Assembly (NCBI RefSeq): GCF_031458325.1
Contig: NZ_JAVDYG010000001.1
Coordinates: 682,001 to 746,000, forward strand
Source: Nocardioides marmoribigeumensis
GTDB taxonomy: Bacteria > Actinomycetota > Actinomycetes > Propionibacteriales > Nocardioidaceae
Reading direction: 5' to 3'
Length of the DNA: 64,000 nucleotides
In this document: piece after piece, positions 8,971 through 17,455 of the stretch
Numbering within the stretch: position 1 is the stretch's first letter
How the letters are laid out: each line of letters begins with the position of its first letter
Notes under the pieces: generated by a model
Database searches by the model: none
Seen by the model: only the letters and a program-made list of their open reading frames with translations
Told to the model about the DNA's origin: nothing
Translations under genes and position numbers: made by a program

Positions 8971-9903
8971 TCACCGGCGTCCGCGACCGGCGGCCGGGAC
9001 GTGGGTCGGCAGGGTCATCCGGGGGCCCCGTCGCGGGCGTCGCAGGCCCGCCATCCCGAGCAGGACCTGGACCCGGAGCCGGTGGCCGGCGTAGGGCTCG
9101 AGCAGCACGGCGAGCTGCTCGTCGTCGACCGGCGTGCCGGTGAGCGCCCAGCCGATGTCCTTGGCCACGTGGTAGTCGCCGAAGCTCACCGCGTCGGGAT
9201 CGCCGAGGGCGCGCGCGCGGACCTCGGCCGAGGTCCACACCCCGATGCCGGGCAGCGTGCGCAGCCGCCGGTCGGCCTCGGCGTGGTCGACCAGCACCAG
9301 ACGCTCGAGCGCGGGGGCGACCTGCAGCACGCGCTGGAGGGTGGTCGAGCGGGAGTGGTCGACGCCGTACTGCAACCAGCGCCACGACGGCACCTGGCGC
9401 AGCGTCGCGACGTCGGGGAAGACGCGCAGCCCGAGGTCGGCGCCGGGGCCGGGCGCCACCTCGCCGTGCTCGCGCACGAGCAGGCGCTGGGCGCGGAACG
9501 CCTCCTTGCCGGTGACCTTCTGCTCGATGACCGCCGGCACCAGGGACTCGAGCACCAGCCGCGTGCGCGGCACCCGCCAGTGGGCGAACGTCCGCGCCGG
9601 CGCCTCCAGGACGTCGTGGTGGACGGTGAACCCGCTCGGGTCGTCCTCGGCGCCGAGGAGGGTCGGGAGCCCGTCGAGGACCCAGTCGGCGCCCGGCCCC
9701 CAGGCGCTCGCGCGCACCTCCCCCGCCGCGTCCAGGGGGCGGATCGCCAGGGTGACCGGTCCCTCCGGCGTGCGGAAGGTCTTCCACAGCGTGCGCTGCT
9801 CGTCGGTGAGGTAGGTCGGGTCGCCCGGGCCGCGCCGCAGCCCGCCCAGCACGCGCGGGACGGGGCAGGGCCAGCCCGGTCGCCAGGTCCGCTCCACCTC
9901 CAC
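8971..9903 (-). CDS. DNA-3-methyladenine glycosylase-like protein (HhH-GPD family)
   Basis: About 310 residues. The C-terminal half carries a helix-hairpin-helix pattern (LRTLPGIGVWTSAEVRARALGD) followed by FGDYH, placing it in the AlkA/HhH-GPD base-excision glycosylase superfamily; the Asp of the FGDYH segment is a plausible catalytic residue. An earlier segment (VPAVIEQKVTGKEAFRAQRL) matches the usual first helices of the fold. The GTG at VEVERTWRPG is chosen because the 23 in-frame codons upstream are simple SERSEP-type repeat sequence. It is divergent from an ATP-dependent ligase gene, which fits a repair role. Confidence 0.8.
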   Translation of the reverse strand: MEVERTWRPGWPCPVPRVLGGLRRGPGDPTYLTDEQRTLWKTFRTPEGPVTLAIRPLDAAGEVRASAWGPGADWVLDGLPTLLGAEDDPSGFTVHHDVLEAPARTFAHWRVPRTRLVLESLVPAVIEQKVTGKEAFRAQRLLVREHGEVAPGPGADLGLRVFPDVATLRQVPSWRWLQYGVDHSRSTTLQRVLQVAPALERLVLVDHAEADRRLRTLPGIGVWTSAEVRARALGDPDAVSFGDYHVAKDIGWALTGTPVDDEQLAVLLEPYAGHRLRVQVLLGMAGLRRPRRGPRMTLPTHVPAAGRGRR

Positions 9904-9912
9904 GCTTCCACC

Positions 9913-9975
9913 GCCTTCGCTCCGCTCGGCGGCGGAGCCAGGCGTGGCCCTTGGCTCGCTCCGCTCGCTCACGCG
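9913..9975. repeat. REP-like intergenic repeat with TCGCTCCGCTCG units
   Basis: The divergent region between glycosylase and ligase contains two direct copies of TCGCTCCGCTCG plus a small stem (GCTCCG...CGGAGC). Similar GAGCGGAGCGA sequences are common between genes in high-GC actinobacteria and often extend open frames spuriously, here as SERSEP and AERSEG. Confidence 0.6.
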
Positions 9976-10014
9976 TCCAGGTTAGGTGTCGGTGGGGACA
10001 GGAAGGATGGGCCC

Positions 10015-11553
10015 ATGCTGCTCGCCGACCTCATCGACGTCTCGGCCCGCGTGGCCGCGACGCGGTCGCGCAACGACAAGACCGCCCTGGTGGCCGACCT
10101 GCTGTCCCGCGCCGAGCCCGACGAGGTCGAGGTGGTGGCCACCTACCTGTCCGGGGTGCCGCGCCAGCGGCGCACCGGGCTCGGGCACCGCTCGCTGCGC
10201 GACCTCCCTCCCCCGGCCACCTCGCCCACGCTGACCGTGGCCGACGTCGACGAGGCCCTGTCGACCGTGGCGACCGCCGCCGGCACGGGCTCCCGGGCCG
10301 TGCGCGCGTCGGCGGTCTCCTCGTTGTTCGGGCGGGCCACCCCCGAGGAGCAGACCTACCTCACCGCGCTGGTCCTGGAGAACCTCCGGCAGGGCGCCCT
10401 CGACTCGATCCTGCTCGACGCGATCGCCAAGGCGTCGGGCATCGGGGCCAAGGAGGTGCGCCGCGCGGCGATGTACCTCCCCGACTCCGGCGCCCTGGCC
10501 CACCTGGCGCTGCACGGCGGCGGCGCCGAGGCCCTGGCCGCGGTCGACATGGTCGTCGGCCGGCCCGTGCGCCCCATGCTCGCGTCCTCGGCACCCGCCC
10601 TGGCCGAGGCGCTCGCCAAGGCCGGCCCCTCGGCGTACGTCGACCGCAAGCTGGACGGCATCCGCGTGCAGGTCCACCGCGACGGCGAGGAGGTCCGCGT
10701 CTACACCCGCAGCCTCGACGACGTCACCGACCGGCTGCCCGAGGTGGTGGCGGCCGCCCGGTCCCTGCCGTCGGAGCAGGTGGTGCTCGACGGCGAGGTG
10801 ATCGCCCTCGGCCCCGACGGCCGGCCCCGGCCGTTCCAGGAGACCGCCTCCCGCACCAGCAGCTCGGCCGATGTGGCCGGCGCCGCGGCGCGCACTCCCC
10901 TGTCGGTCGTGTTCTTCGACCTGCTCAACCTCGACGGACAGAGCCTGGTCGACCTGCCGCTGTCGTCCCGGTTGGCGCGGCTGGCCGCGCTCGCCCCCGA
11001 GTCGTTGCTCGTGCCGCGCGTGCAGCCGGCCACGGTCGAGGAGGGCCAGGACTTCTTCGAGTCGACCCTCACGGCCGGTCACGAGGGGGTCGTGGTCAAG
11101 GCCGCCGACGGGCCCTACGAGGCCGGGCGTCGTGGCGCGGGCTGGATCAAGGTCAAGCCGCGCCTGACCCTCGACCTCGTCGTCATCGGCGTCGAGTGGG
11201 GCAGCGGCCGGCGCCGGGGGCTGCTGTCCAACATCCACCTCGCCGCGCGCGACCCCGACCGGCAGCTCTCCGAGACCGGGTTCGTGATGCTCGGCAAGAC
11301 GTTCAAGGGCATGTCCGACGAGATGCTCGCGTGGCAGACCGAGCGCTTCACCGAGCTCGCCGACGGGCCCACCGACGGCTGGGTCGTGCGGGTGCGGCCC
11401 GAGCAGGTCGTCGAGATCGCGCTCGACGGGCTGCAGACCTCCACGCGCTACCCCGCCGGGCTCGCCCTGCGGTTCGCCCGGGTCCTGCGCTACCGCGACG
11501 ACAAGACCGCCGCCGAGGCCGACACGATCGAGACGGTCCGCGGCCTGGCGTGA
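10015..11553 (+). CDS. ATP-dependent DNA ligase (LigB-type)
   Basis: 512 residues, the usual size for actinobacterial LigB. An N-terminal helical DNA-binding domain (1-about 180) is followed by the nucleotidyltransferase core with motif I KLDGIR (adenylated Lys212), motif III (VVFFDLLN), motif IV (EGVVVK) and motif V (WIKVKPR), and then an OB-fold. It joins nicked DNA after repair; the NAD-dependent LigA is the essential replicative ligase in these bacteria. The ATG is preceded by a GGAAGGA ribosome-binding site, and the long in-frame extension upstream is a GC-rich artefact. Confidence 0.92.
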   Translation: MLLADLIDVSARVAATRSRNDKTALVADLLSRAEPDEVEVVATYLSGVPRQRRTGLGHRSLRDLPPPATSPTLTVADVDEALSTVATAAGTGSRAVRASAVSSLFGRATPEEQTYLTALVLENLRQGALDSILLDAIAKASGIGAKEVRRAAMYLPDSGALAHLALHGGGAEALAAVDMVVGRPVRPMLASSAPALAEALAKAGPSAYVDRKLDGIRVQVHRDGEEVRVYTRSLDDVTDRLPEVVAAARSLPSEQVVLDGEVIALGPDGRPRPFQETASRTSSSADVAGAAARTPLSVVFFDLLNLDGQSLVDLPLSSRLARLAALAPESLLVPRVQPATVEEGQDFFESTLTAGHEGVVVKAADGPYEAGRRGAGWIKVKPRLTLDLVVIGVEWGSGRRRGLLSNIHLAARDPDRQLSETGFVMLGKTFKGMSDEMLAWQTERFTELADGPTDGWVVRVRPEQVVEIALDGLQTSTRYPAGLALRFARVLRYRDDKTAAEADTIETVRGLA

Positions 11554-11582
11554 GCGGTGTGACCTCCGCCGCGAGTCGTGCA

Positions 11583-11598
11583 ACTCCCAGTTACACAC
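11583..11598. promoter_or_regulatory. Candidate TetR operator upstream of tetR
   Basis: ACTCCCAGTTACACAC lies just upstream of a TACGAT -10 element (11602-11607), over the expected -35/spacer region. It matches a sequence in the fadA2-fabG4 divergent promoter (13934-13949) at 13 of the first 14 positions, suggesting autoregulation plus control of the neighbouring lipid genes. Confidence 0.55.
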
Positions 11599-11601
11599 CC
11601 G

Positions 11602-11607
11602 TACGAT
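11602..11607 (+). promoter_or_regulatory. -10 element of tetR (leaderless)
   Basis: TACGAT is followed by 7 bases and then the ATG of MSEQEP. This spacing places transcription start at or next to the A of the ATG and decides the start codon over an ATG three codons upstream, which overlaps the -10. Confidence 0.55.
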
Positions 11608-11614
11608 GACCGGC

Positions 11615-12334
11615 ATGTCCGAGCAGGAGCCGGTGCAGCAGTCCGACGAGGCCGAGCAGGACGGGCGACGGCCCGACCGGAGGCGCTCCGCCGCGGCCGA
11701 GCGCAGGCGGGCCCGCGAGGCGGCGATCATCGCGGCCACGCGGTCCCTCCTCGACGCGCGCGGGGTGCGCGACGCGCAGATCGAGGACGTCGCCCGCGCG
11801 GTCGGGGTCAACCGCGCGATCATCTACCGCCACTTCACCGGCAAGGAGGAGCTCTTCGCCCTCACGCTGGTGGGCTACCTCCGCGAGCTCCAGCAGGCCC
11901 TGACCGACGCCGACGACCCGGAGGCCGGGCCCGAGGAGCGGTTGCGACGGGGCGCCAAGGCGTTCCTCGACTACGGCCGCGAGCACCCCGCGTTCGTCGA
12001 CTGCGGCGTCACGATCCTGCGCAGCGGACCCGAGCTGCTCGACGAGATCAGCCCGTCGGCGCTCTTCCGGCTCGGCCGCGCGATGACCGGGTGCCTCGCC
12101 GGCGCGGTGGCGATCCTGCGGGAGGGCAAGGAGCAGGGCGTCTTCGACATCGAGGACCCTGACCTGGTTGCCAACACCACCTACGCGATGGGGCTCGGTG
12201 GTCTCCAGCTGGCCCGCCTGGGCGTCGTGGTCCGCGAGGACGCGCCCGGCGTCCCCGCCGTCGTACCCGTCGGTGCGGAGCAGGTCACCGACACCCTGGT
12301 CGAGGCGCTCATGGCGCTGGCGCGCACCCGCTGA
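11615..12334 (+). CDS. TetR family transcriptional regulator
   Basis: 239 residues. The N-terminal helix-turn-helix is clear (IEDVARAVGVNRAIIYRHFTGKEELF, with the usual YRHF recognition end). The C-terminal ligand domain is helical and unassigned. It sits next to a thiolase/FabG/dehydratase cluster, as the TetR gene Rv0238 does in Mycobacterium tuberculosis, so a role in sensing an acyl-CoA-like ligand and controlling that cluster is a reasonable inference. The start is set by the leaderless -10. Confidence 0.85.
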   Translation: MSEQEPVQQSDEAEQDGRRPDRRRSAAAERRRAREAAIIAATRSLLDARGVRDAQIEDVARAVGVNRAIIYRHFTGKEELFALTLVGYLRELQQALTDADDPEAGPEERLRRGAKAFLDYGREHPAFVDCGVTILRSGPELLDEISPSALFRLGRAMTGCLAGAVAILREGKEQGVFDIEDPDLVANTTYAMGLGGLQLARLGVVVREDAPGVPAVVPVGAEQVTDTLVEALMALARTR

Positions 12335-12338
12335 GGGC

Positions 12339-12428
12339 GACCACCCGGACCGGCACGATGCCGGACGCTGGCCGCCGTCCACGCCTGGGCAGGCACTCGC
12401 GCCCGACGATGTGCCGGTCCCGGTGGTC
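12339..12428. terminator. Long inverted repeat downstream of tetR
   Basis: An 18-base arm at 12339-12356 (GACCACCCGGACCGGCAC) is matched by its near-perfect complement at 12411-12428, with about 54 bases between. It begins directly after the tetR stop and may terminate or stabilise the tetR transcript. The long loop makes a simple intrinsic terminator uncertain. Confidence 0.4.
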
Positions 12429-12477
12429 GGGGCGATCCGACCGCTCACCGTGACGGGACGTGGCCGCGACATGGCGC

Positions 12478-12507
12478 GAGGCCCGCCACCTCACGGTGAC
12501 GGGCCTC
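12478..12507 (-). terminator. Hairpin downstream of fadA2
   Basis: GAGGCCCG pairs with CGGGCCTC and encloses a nested CACC/GGTG stem, 13 bases past the thiolase stop on the minus strand. No U-tract follows, as is usual in high-GC actinobacteria. Confidence 0.6.
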
Positions 12508-12520
12508 GACGCGGTGTGGG

Positions 12521-13804
12521 TCAGGGGGCCTCGACGATGGCCGTGACGCCCTGGCCGCCGGCGGCGCAGATGGAGATGACGCCCTTGCCGGAGCCCTTCT
12601 CGTGCAGCAGCTTGGCCAGGTTGGCCAGGATGCGGCCACCGGTGGCGGCGAAGGGGTGGCCCGCGGCGAGCGAGGAGCCGTTGACGTTGAGCTTGTCACG
12701 GTCGATCTCGCCCAGCGGCTCGTCGAGGCCGAGGCGCTCGCGGCAGTAGATCGGGTCGTTCCAGACCTTGAGCGTGGCGAGGACCTGCGAGGCGAAGGCC
12801 TCGTGGATCTCGTAGAAGTCGAAGTCCTGCAGCGTCAGGCCGTTGCGCTTCAGCATGCGCGGCATCGCGTAGGCCGGGGCCATGAGCAGGCCCTCCTGGC
12901 CGTGGACGTAGTCGACGGCGGCGGTCTCCCAGTCGGTCAGGTAGGCCAGGACCTCCCAGCCCTGCTCCTTGGCGTACTCCTCCGAGGCCAGCAGCACGAC
13001 GGACGCGCCGTCGGTGAGCGGGGTGGAGTTGGCCGCGGTCATGGTGGCGGTCTCGCCCTTGCCGAACACCGGCTTGAGGGTGGACAGCTTCTCGACCGAG
13101 GAGTCGGGGCGGAGGTTCTGGTCGCGCTCGACCCCGCGGAACGGCGTGATCAGGTCGTCCTGGAAGCCCCGGTCGTACGCCGCGGCGAGGTTCTTGTGCG
13201 AGCGCACCGCCAGCTCGTCCTGCTCGTCGCGGGGGATCTGCCACTCCAGCGCGGTGACCGCGGCGGACTCGCCCATCGACAGGCCGGTGCGGGGCTCGCT
13301 GTTCTGCGGGATCGAGGGGGCCAGGTGACCCGGGCGCAGCTTGGCCAGCGCGGCGAGGCGGCCCTGCGTGGTCTTGGCGCGGTTGGCCTCGAGCAGGATC
13401 TTGCGCAGGCCCTCCCCCACCGCGATCGGGGCGTCGGAGGTGGTGTCGGTGCCGCCGGCGATGCCGACGTCGATCTGGCCGAGCGCGATCTTGGAGGCGA
13501 CGAGGATCGCGGCCTGGATGCCGGTGTCGCAGGCCTGCTGGATGTCGTACGCCGGGGTCTCGGGCGAGAGCTTGGAGCCGAGGACCGACTCACGGGTGAG
13601 GTTGAAGTCGCGGGAGTGCTTGAGCACCGCGCCGGCGACGACCTCGTCGACCCGCTTCCCCTCGAGGCCGTAGCGCGAGGCCAGGCCGTCGATGGCCGCG
13701 GTGAGCATCTCCTGGTTGGAGGCGTCGGAGTAGACGGTGTTGGACCGGGCGAAGGGGATGCGGTTGCCGCCGATGACGGCGACGCGGCGGATCTTGGCCT
13801 GCAT
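12521..13804 (-). CDS. fadA2: Acetyl-CoA C-acyltransferase (thiolase, FadA2-like)
   Basis: 427-residue thiolase. Nucleophile Cys92 lies in QQACDTG, the His of the HEAF motif and a His in NGSSLAAGHP complete the active site, and Cys413 in CAAGGQG is the second catalytic cysteine. It cleaves or forms 3-ketoacyl-CoA in fatty acid or sterol-type oxidation. The start at MQAKIRRV has a GAGGAG ribosome-binding site; in-frame codons upstream are unlikely. It is divergent from fabG4 and close to a TetR gene, matching the Rv0242c/Rv0243 arrangement in mycobacteria. The symbol is assigned by synteny and family. Confidence 0.88.
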   Translation of the reverse strand: MQAKIRRVAVIGGNRIPFARSNTVYSDASNQEMLTAAIDGLASRYGLEGKRVDEVVAGAVLKHSRDFNLTRESVLGSKLSPETPAYDIQQACDTGIQAAILVASKIALGQIDVGIAGGTDTTSDAPIAVGEGLRKILLEANRAKTTQGRLAALAKLRPGHLAPSIPQNSEPRTGLSMGESAAVTALEWQIPRDEQDELAVRSHKNLAAAYDRGFQDDLITPFRGVERDQNLRPDSSVEKLSTLKPVFGKGETATMTAANSTPLTDGASVVLLASEEYAKEQGWEVLAYLTDWETAAVDYVHGQEGLLMAPAYAMPRMLKRNGLTLQDFDFYEIHEAFASQVLATLKVWNDPIYCRERLGLDEPLGEIDRDKLNVNGSSLAAGHPFAATGGRILANLAKLLHEKGSGKGVISICAAGGQGVTAIVEAP

Positions 13805-13933
13805 GGCGCTCCTCGTTGCTGGGAAAGGTCGGCGACGGGTCCGCATGTCTGAGCCGGTGGCCCGTCACCGGGTCAATCCTGTCCCCCTGCACGGGGTCAG
13901 GAAACCGATTGTCGGCGAGATCACCTTGTGTGG

Positions 13934-13949
13934 ACTCCGAGTTACACCA
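13934..13949. promoter_or_regulatory. Candidate TetR operator in the fadA2-fabG4 divergent region
   Basis: ACTCCGAGTTACACCA is the partner of the motif upstream of tetR. A further GTTAC follows at 13953. The 220-base region must drive the thiolase leftward and fabG4 rightward, so one site could control both. Confidence 0.5.
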
Positions 13950-14024
13950 CTCGTTACCTTTTGTGTGAGCCTTGCGTGAGCCCCTGTGCACGGGGCACAC
14001 CCGAACCATGGAGGAACCCTCGCG

Positions 14025-15371
14025 ATGAGCGACCGCTACCAGTCCCTGATCCACACGCCCGTCGGCCAGCTCCTGGCCAAGAACCTCGGCCTGCCCAACC
14101 CGGTCGAGCTCGAGCGCTACGAGGAGGGTCAGCCGCTGGTGCAGGGCACCGTGGTCGTGGGCGGCTCCGGCCGCCTGGGCAACCAGCTCACGCTCGCGCT
14201 GGACGAGCTCGGCGTCTCGTTCGTGCAGGACGTCACCGAGGGCGAGACCTACAAGGGCCTGGTCTTCGACGCCACCGGCCTGACGTCCTCGGAGCAGCTG
14301 GTCGAGCTCCAGCACTTCTTCACCCCCAAGCTCCGCAAGCTCGACGCCTGCGCCCGCCTGGTCGTCATCGGCACCCCGCCGGAGAAGGTCAAGGACCAGG
14401 CCGAGCACGTCGCCCAGCGCGCGCTCGAGGGCTTCACCCGGTCCCTGGGCAAGGAGGCCGGCAACGGCACCACCGTCCAGCTGGTCTACGTCGCCCCCAA
14501 GGCCGACAACGGCCTCGCCTCGACCCTCGCCTTCCTCCTCTCGCCCAAGTCGGCGTACGTCAGCGGCCAGGTCATCCGGGTCGGTGCGGTCGGCGACGCC
14601 AAGGCCACCGACAAGATCGAGCCCGTCGACTGGACCAAGCCCCTGCTCGGCAAGACCGCGGTCGTGACCGGCGCCAGCCGCGGCATCGGCGAGCAGATCG
14701 CCCGCGTGCTGCACCGCGACGGGGCGACCGTGGTCGGCATCGACGTGCCCCAGGCCGCCGAGGACCTCACCCGCGTGATGAAGGACATCGACGGCGACCT
14801 CCTCACCCTCGACATCACCGCCAAGGACGCCCCGGCGCGCATCGCCCACCACGTGGCGACCAAGCACGGCGGCGCCGACATCGTCGTCCACAACGCCGGC
14901 ATCACGCGCGACAAGAAGCTGGCCAACATGAAGGACGACGTGTTCGCCTCCGCGATCGCGGTCAACCTCACCGCTCCCGAGCGCATCACCAAGGTGATGC
15001 TCGAGGAGGGCGCGATCAACCCCAACGGGCGCATCGTCGGCGTCGCCTCGATCGCCGGCATCGCGGGCAACGTCGGCCAGACCAACTACGCCGCCTCCAA
15101 GGCCGGCGTGATCGGGTTCGTCGAGGCGCTCGCCCCGACCCTCAAGGACGGCATCACCGTCAACGCGGTGGCGCCGGGCTTCATCGAGACCAAGATGACC
15201 GCGGCCGTGCCGTTCATGACCCGCGAGGTCGGGCGTCGCCTCAACGCGATGCAGCAGGGCGGCCAGCCCGTCGACGTCGCCGAGGCGATCGCCTACTACG
15301 CCAGCCCCGCCTCCAGCGCGGTCAACGGCAACGTCGTCCGGGTCTGCGGCCAGATGATGCTGGGCGCGTGA
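14025..15371 (+). CDS. fabG4: 3-oxoacyl-ACP/CoA reductase, high-molecular-weight FabG
   Basis: 448 residues, about 200 longer than ordinary FabG. The N-terminal half is a Rossmann-like domain lacking catalytic residues. The C-terminal half is a classical SDR with cofactor motif TGASRGIG, NAG (HNAGITRDKKL), and the catalytic Ser/Tyr/Lys set (VASIAGIAG and YAASK). Size and architecture match mycobacterial FabG4, an NADH-dependent 3-ketoacyl-CoA reductase. The start is the ATG of MSDRYQS, with a GGAGGAA ribosome-binding site 9 bases before it. It is followed by the dehydratase gene with a 12-base gap, so the two are probably co-transcribed. Confidence 0.9.
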   Translation: MSDRYQSLIHTPVGQLLAKNLGLPNPVELERYEEGQPLVQGTVVVGGSGRLGNQLTLALDELGVSFVQDVTEGETYKGLVFDATGLTSSEQLVELQHFFTPKLRKLDACARLVVIGTPPEKVKDQAEHVAQRALEGFTRSLGKEAGNGTTVQLVYVAPKADNGLASTLAFLLSPKSAYVSGQVIRVGAVGDAKATDKIEPVDWTKPLLGKTAVVTGASRGIGEQIARVLHRDGATVVGIDVPQAAEDLTRVMKDIDGDLLTLDITAKDAPARIAHHVATKHGGADIVVHNAGITRDKKLANMKDDVFASAIAVNLTAPERITKVMLEEGAINPNGRIVGVASIAGIAGNVGQTNYAASKAGVIGFVEALAPTLKDGITVNAVAPGFIETKMTAAVPFMTREVGRRLNAMQQGGQPVDVAEAIAYYASPASSAVNGNVVRVCGQMMLGA

Positions 15372-15383
15372 GGGTGCGTGGGC

Positions 15384-16253
15384 ATGACTGAGACCAGGAC
15401 GATCAGCGACCCGCCCAGCGGGCTGCCCCTGATGGCCAAGGCGGTGCTCCCGGTGCTCCCGGGGGTCTCCGCCCTGCCGGGGGTCCGCAAGACCACCAAG
15501 GAGCTGCCCGACCTCGAGCTCCGGCGCCCCGGCGTCGCGGTCGACCCGGGCCACGTCGCGGCGTACTCCTCGGTGTGCGGCTTCGCGCGCAAGGACACGC
15601 TGCCGCTGCCCTACCTGCACATGCTGGCGTTCCCGCTGCACATGGCGCTGCTCACCGACAGCGCCTTCCCGTTCCCCGCCATGGGCACGGTGCACCTGGA
15701 GAACACCATCACCCAGCACCGTCCCTCGACGGCCTCGGAGACCTACGACGTCAGCGTGCGTCCGACCAACCTGCGGCCGCACGCCAAGGGCCAGGTCTTC
15801 GACATGGTCACCGAGGTGCGCGTGGGTGAGGAGCTCGTGTGGGACGAGGTCTCGACCTACCTGCGCCGCGGCAAGGGCGACGACGAGGCGCCGGCCGGCC
15901 TGGACCTCCCCGCCGTCGAGACCGGCGGCGTGGACTGGAGGCTGCCGGCCGACCTGGGCCGTCGCTACGGCGCGGTGTCGGGTGACCGCAACCCGATCCA
16001 CCTCTACCCGTGGAGCGCCAGGGCGCTGGGCTTCAAGCGGCAGATCGCCCACGGCATGTGGACCAAGGCCCGCAGCATCGCCGCGATCGAGAACCGCCTG
16101 CCCGACCGGGTCAGCGTGGAGGTCGCGTTCAAGACCCCGGTGTTCCTGCCGGGCGTGGCGCAGTTCCGCGCGGAGACCACCGGCGCCGGCACGGCGTTCA
16201 GCCTGGTCAACCCGAAGTCGGGCGCTCCGCACCTGCACGGCCGGGCGCACTGA
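15384..16253 (+). CDS. htdX: MaoC/hotdog-fold (3R)-hydroxyacyl thioester dehydratase, HtdX-like
   Basis: 289-residue double-hotdog protein. The hydratase motif is in the C-terminal half (SGDRNPIHLYPWSARALG), with the Asp/His pair that acts on 3-hydroxyacyl-CoA or -ACP, followed by IAHGMW. Downstream of fabG4 it would supply the next step of acyl-chain elongation or degradation. The ATG of MTETRTIS is chosen over a GTG two codons upstream. It meets the DUF5995 gene tail to tail with 15 bases between. Confidence 0.88.
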   Translation: MTETRTISDPPSGLPLMAKAVLPVLPGVSALPGVRKTTKELPDLELRRPGVAVDPGHVAAYSSVCGFARKDTLPLPYLHMLAFPLHMALLTDSAFPFPAMGTVHLENTITQHRPSTASETYDVSVRPTNLRPHAKGQVFDMVTEVRVGEELVWDEVSTYLRRGKGDDEAPAGLDLPAVETGGVDWRLPADLGRRYGAVSGDRNPIHLYPWSARALGFKRQIAHGMWTKARSIAAIENRLPDRVSVEVAFKTPVFLPGVAQFRAETTGAGTAFSLVNPKSGAPHLHGRAH

Positions 16254-16268
16254 CCGGTCCGACGAGGG

Positions 16269-17249
16269 TCAGTAGCCCCAGGGCGTGACGGCGCCGTACT
16301 CGTAGGCCACGGGTGCGGCGTCGCCCTTGTGCGCCGAGCACCAGGTGTCGCGCGCGGTCGTGGTGTTCAGCAGCGAGTAGCCCTGCGTCGCCAGGAGGCC
16401 CTGCGCCACGGCATTGGCGTCGGACTCGATCTTGTCCGCCACGAGCCGGCGCGCGGCGGCGTCCGGAGCCGCGAGCAGCGCCTCGGCGTTGCGCCAGGCG
16501 TTCTCCCGCCACAGCGAGACCATCTGGAAGAGCGCGGCGTAGGTCAGGCCGAACGGGTCGTCGGCGTCGTCCAGCGTGGAGTCGTAGCGTGCGGCTGCTT
16601 CGGCCAGCATCGGCTCGGTCGCGGAGTAGAGCCACTGCTCGACCTTGTCGTAGTCGGGCTTGCGCGAGGATCCGTCGGGAGCGACGGTGCCGACGGCGGC
16701 GATGACGAACGGCAGGTCGCGATTGATGTGCGCGCTCATGCCCAGCAGCAGGTCGCCGTTGCCGGTCACCTGCTTGTTCTTGGCCGCGTCGAAGGCGTAG
16801 AGCCAGGCCCGCGGGACCGCGGAGCGGTTGCCGTTGCGCCAGTTCCAGAACGCGTCGGTGTAGTAGCGCGCGAACACCGCGTCCTGGTGGTTGGCGAACG
16901 GCACGTCCTGGTAGTAGTCCGGCAGGTCACGGGTGTAGCCGTAGTACTGCGTCATGCGCAGGTAGGCCAGCGAGAAGATCGCGTTGTGCGAGCACGACTG
17001 GCCGTTGAGGTCGTGGATCTTGGCCAGCTCCTTCAGCGTCTTGCCCAGACAGCTCGACCGACCGGCCGCGCAGTCGTCGTCGCTGCCCGGCGTGTAGGTG
17101 TCCGACCACCCCGGGAGCGAGCTGCTCCAGGGGACGTAGAGCAGGTCGTCGGCCTGCGCCGGCGCGCTCGACACGGCCGCGAGGGCGGGTAGGACGAGCG
17201 CGCTCGCGCAGAGCACGACGACGCGACGCACCAGTGTGGTCCCAGACAT
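16269..17249 (-). CDS. Secreted DUF5995 family protein
   Basis: 326 residues with a signal peptide (basic start, hydrophobic core, cleavage near AQA-DD around residue 34). The mature part is rich in Trp, Tyr and Asp and has several conserved patterns (DLNGQSCSHNAIFSLAYLRM, FANHQDAVFARYYTDAFWNW, HINRDLPFV) typical of the DUF5995 family, whose function is unknown. The His/Asp patterns suggest a metal-binding or hydrolytic helical domain, but that is speculation. The start is the ATG of MSGTTLVRR; in-frame sequence upstream lacks coding character. Confidence 0.75.
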   Translation of the reverse strand: MSGTTLVRRVVVLCASALVLPALAAVSSAPAQADDLLYVPWSSSLPGWSDTYTPGSDDDCAAGRSSCLGKTLKELAKIHDLNGQSCSHNAIFSLAYLRMTQYYGYTRDLPDYYQDVPFANHQDAVFARYYTDAFWNWRNGNRSAVPRAWLYAFDAAKNKQVTGNGDLLLGMSAHINRDLPFVIAAVGTVAPDGSSRKPDYDKVEQWLYSATEPMLAEAAARYDSTLDDADDPFGLTYAALFQMVSLWRENAWRNAEALLAAPDAAARRLVADKIESDANAVAQGLLATQGYSLLNTTTARDTWCSAHKGDAAPVAYEYGAVTPWGY

Positions 17250-17455
17250 GTGACGGCCTCCCACGGCTCTCCCGGAGCTCCCCAGCTCCCCTGCACCCGC
17301 GGGCAAGTCTTCTCGGGACCAACGGCCCCGTCCGGACGTTGCGGCGGATTTAGCCGCAAGCGGGTGCACTGGTCTCGACCACCGGCGAACTATGTCCTTT
17401 TCGGGACCGCCCGGACGCCAGTAACCTGAGGATTGTTTGGATCGTTGACCCGGGC
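17250..17455. promoter_or_regulatory. Divergent promoter region, DUF5995 / LVIVD genes
   Basis: 206 bases with lower GC than the flanks. It contains an inverted repeat TTGCGGC-N7-GCCGCAA at 17339-17359 and two copies of TCGGGACC followed by CCGGACG (near 17313-17337 and 17401-17416). These are candidate regulator sites for one or both secreted-protein genes. Confidence 0.4.

Noticed and set aside
8923-10014. Long in-frame upstream extension of the DNA ligase
   Set aside because: It runs opposite the glycosylase gene and is a GC-bias artefact; the ligase has a good ribosome-binding site and normal length from 10015.
13945-13957. MtrA-type site in the fabG4 promoter
   Set aside because: The two GTTAC copies are 12 bases apart, not the 9 expected for MtrA.
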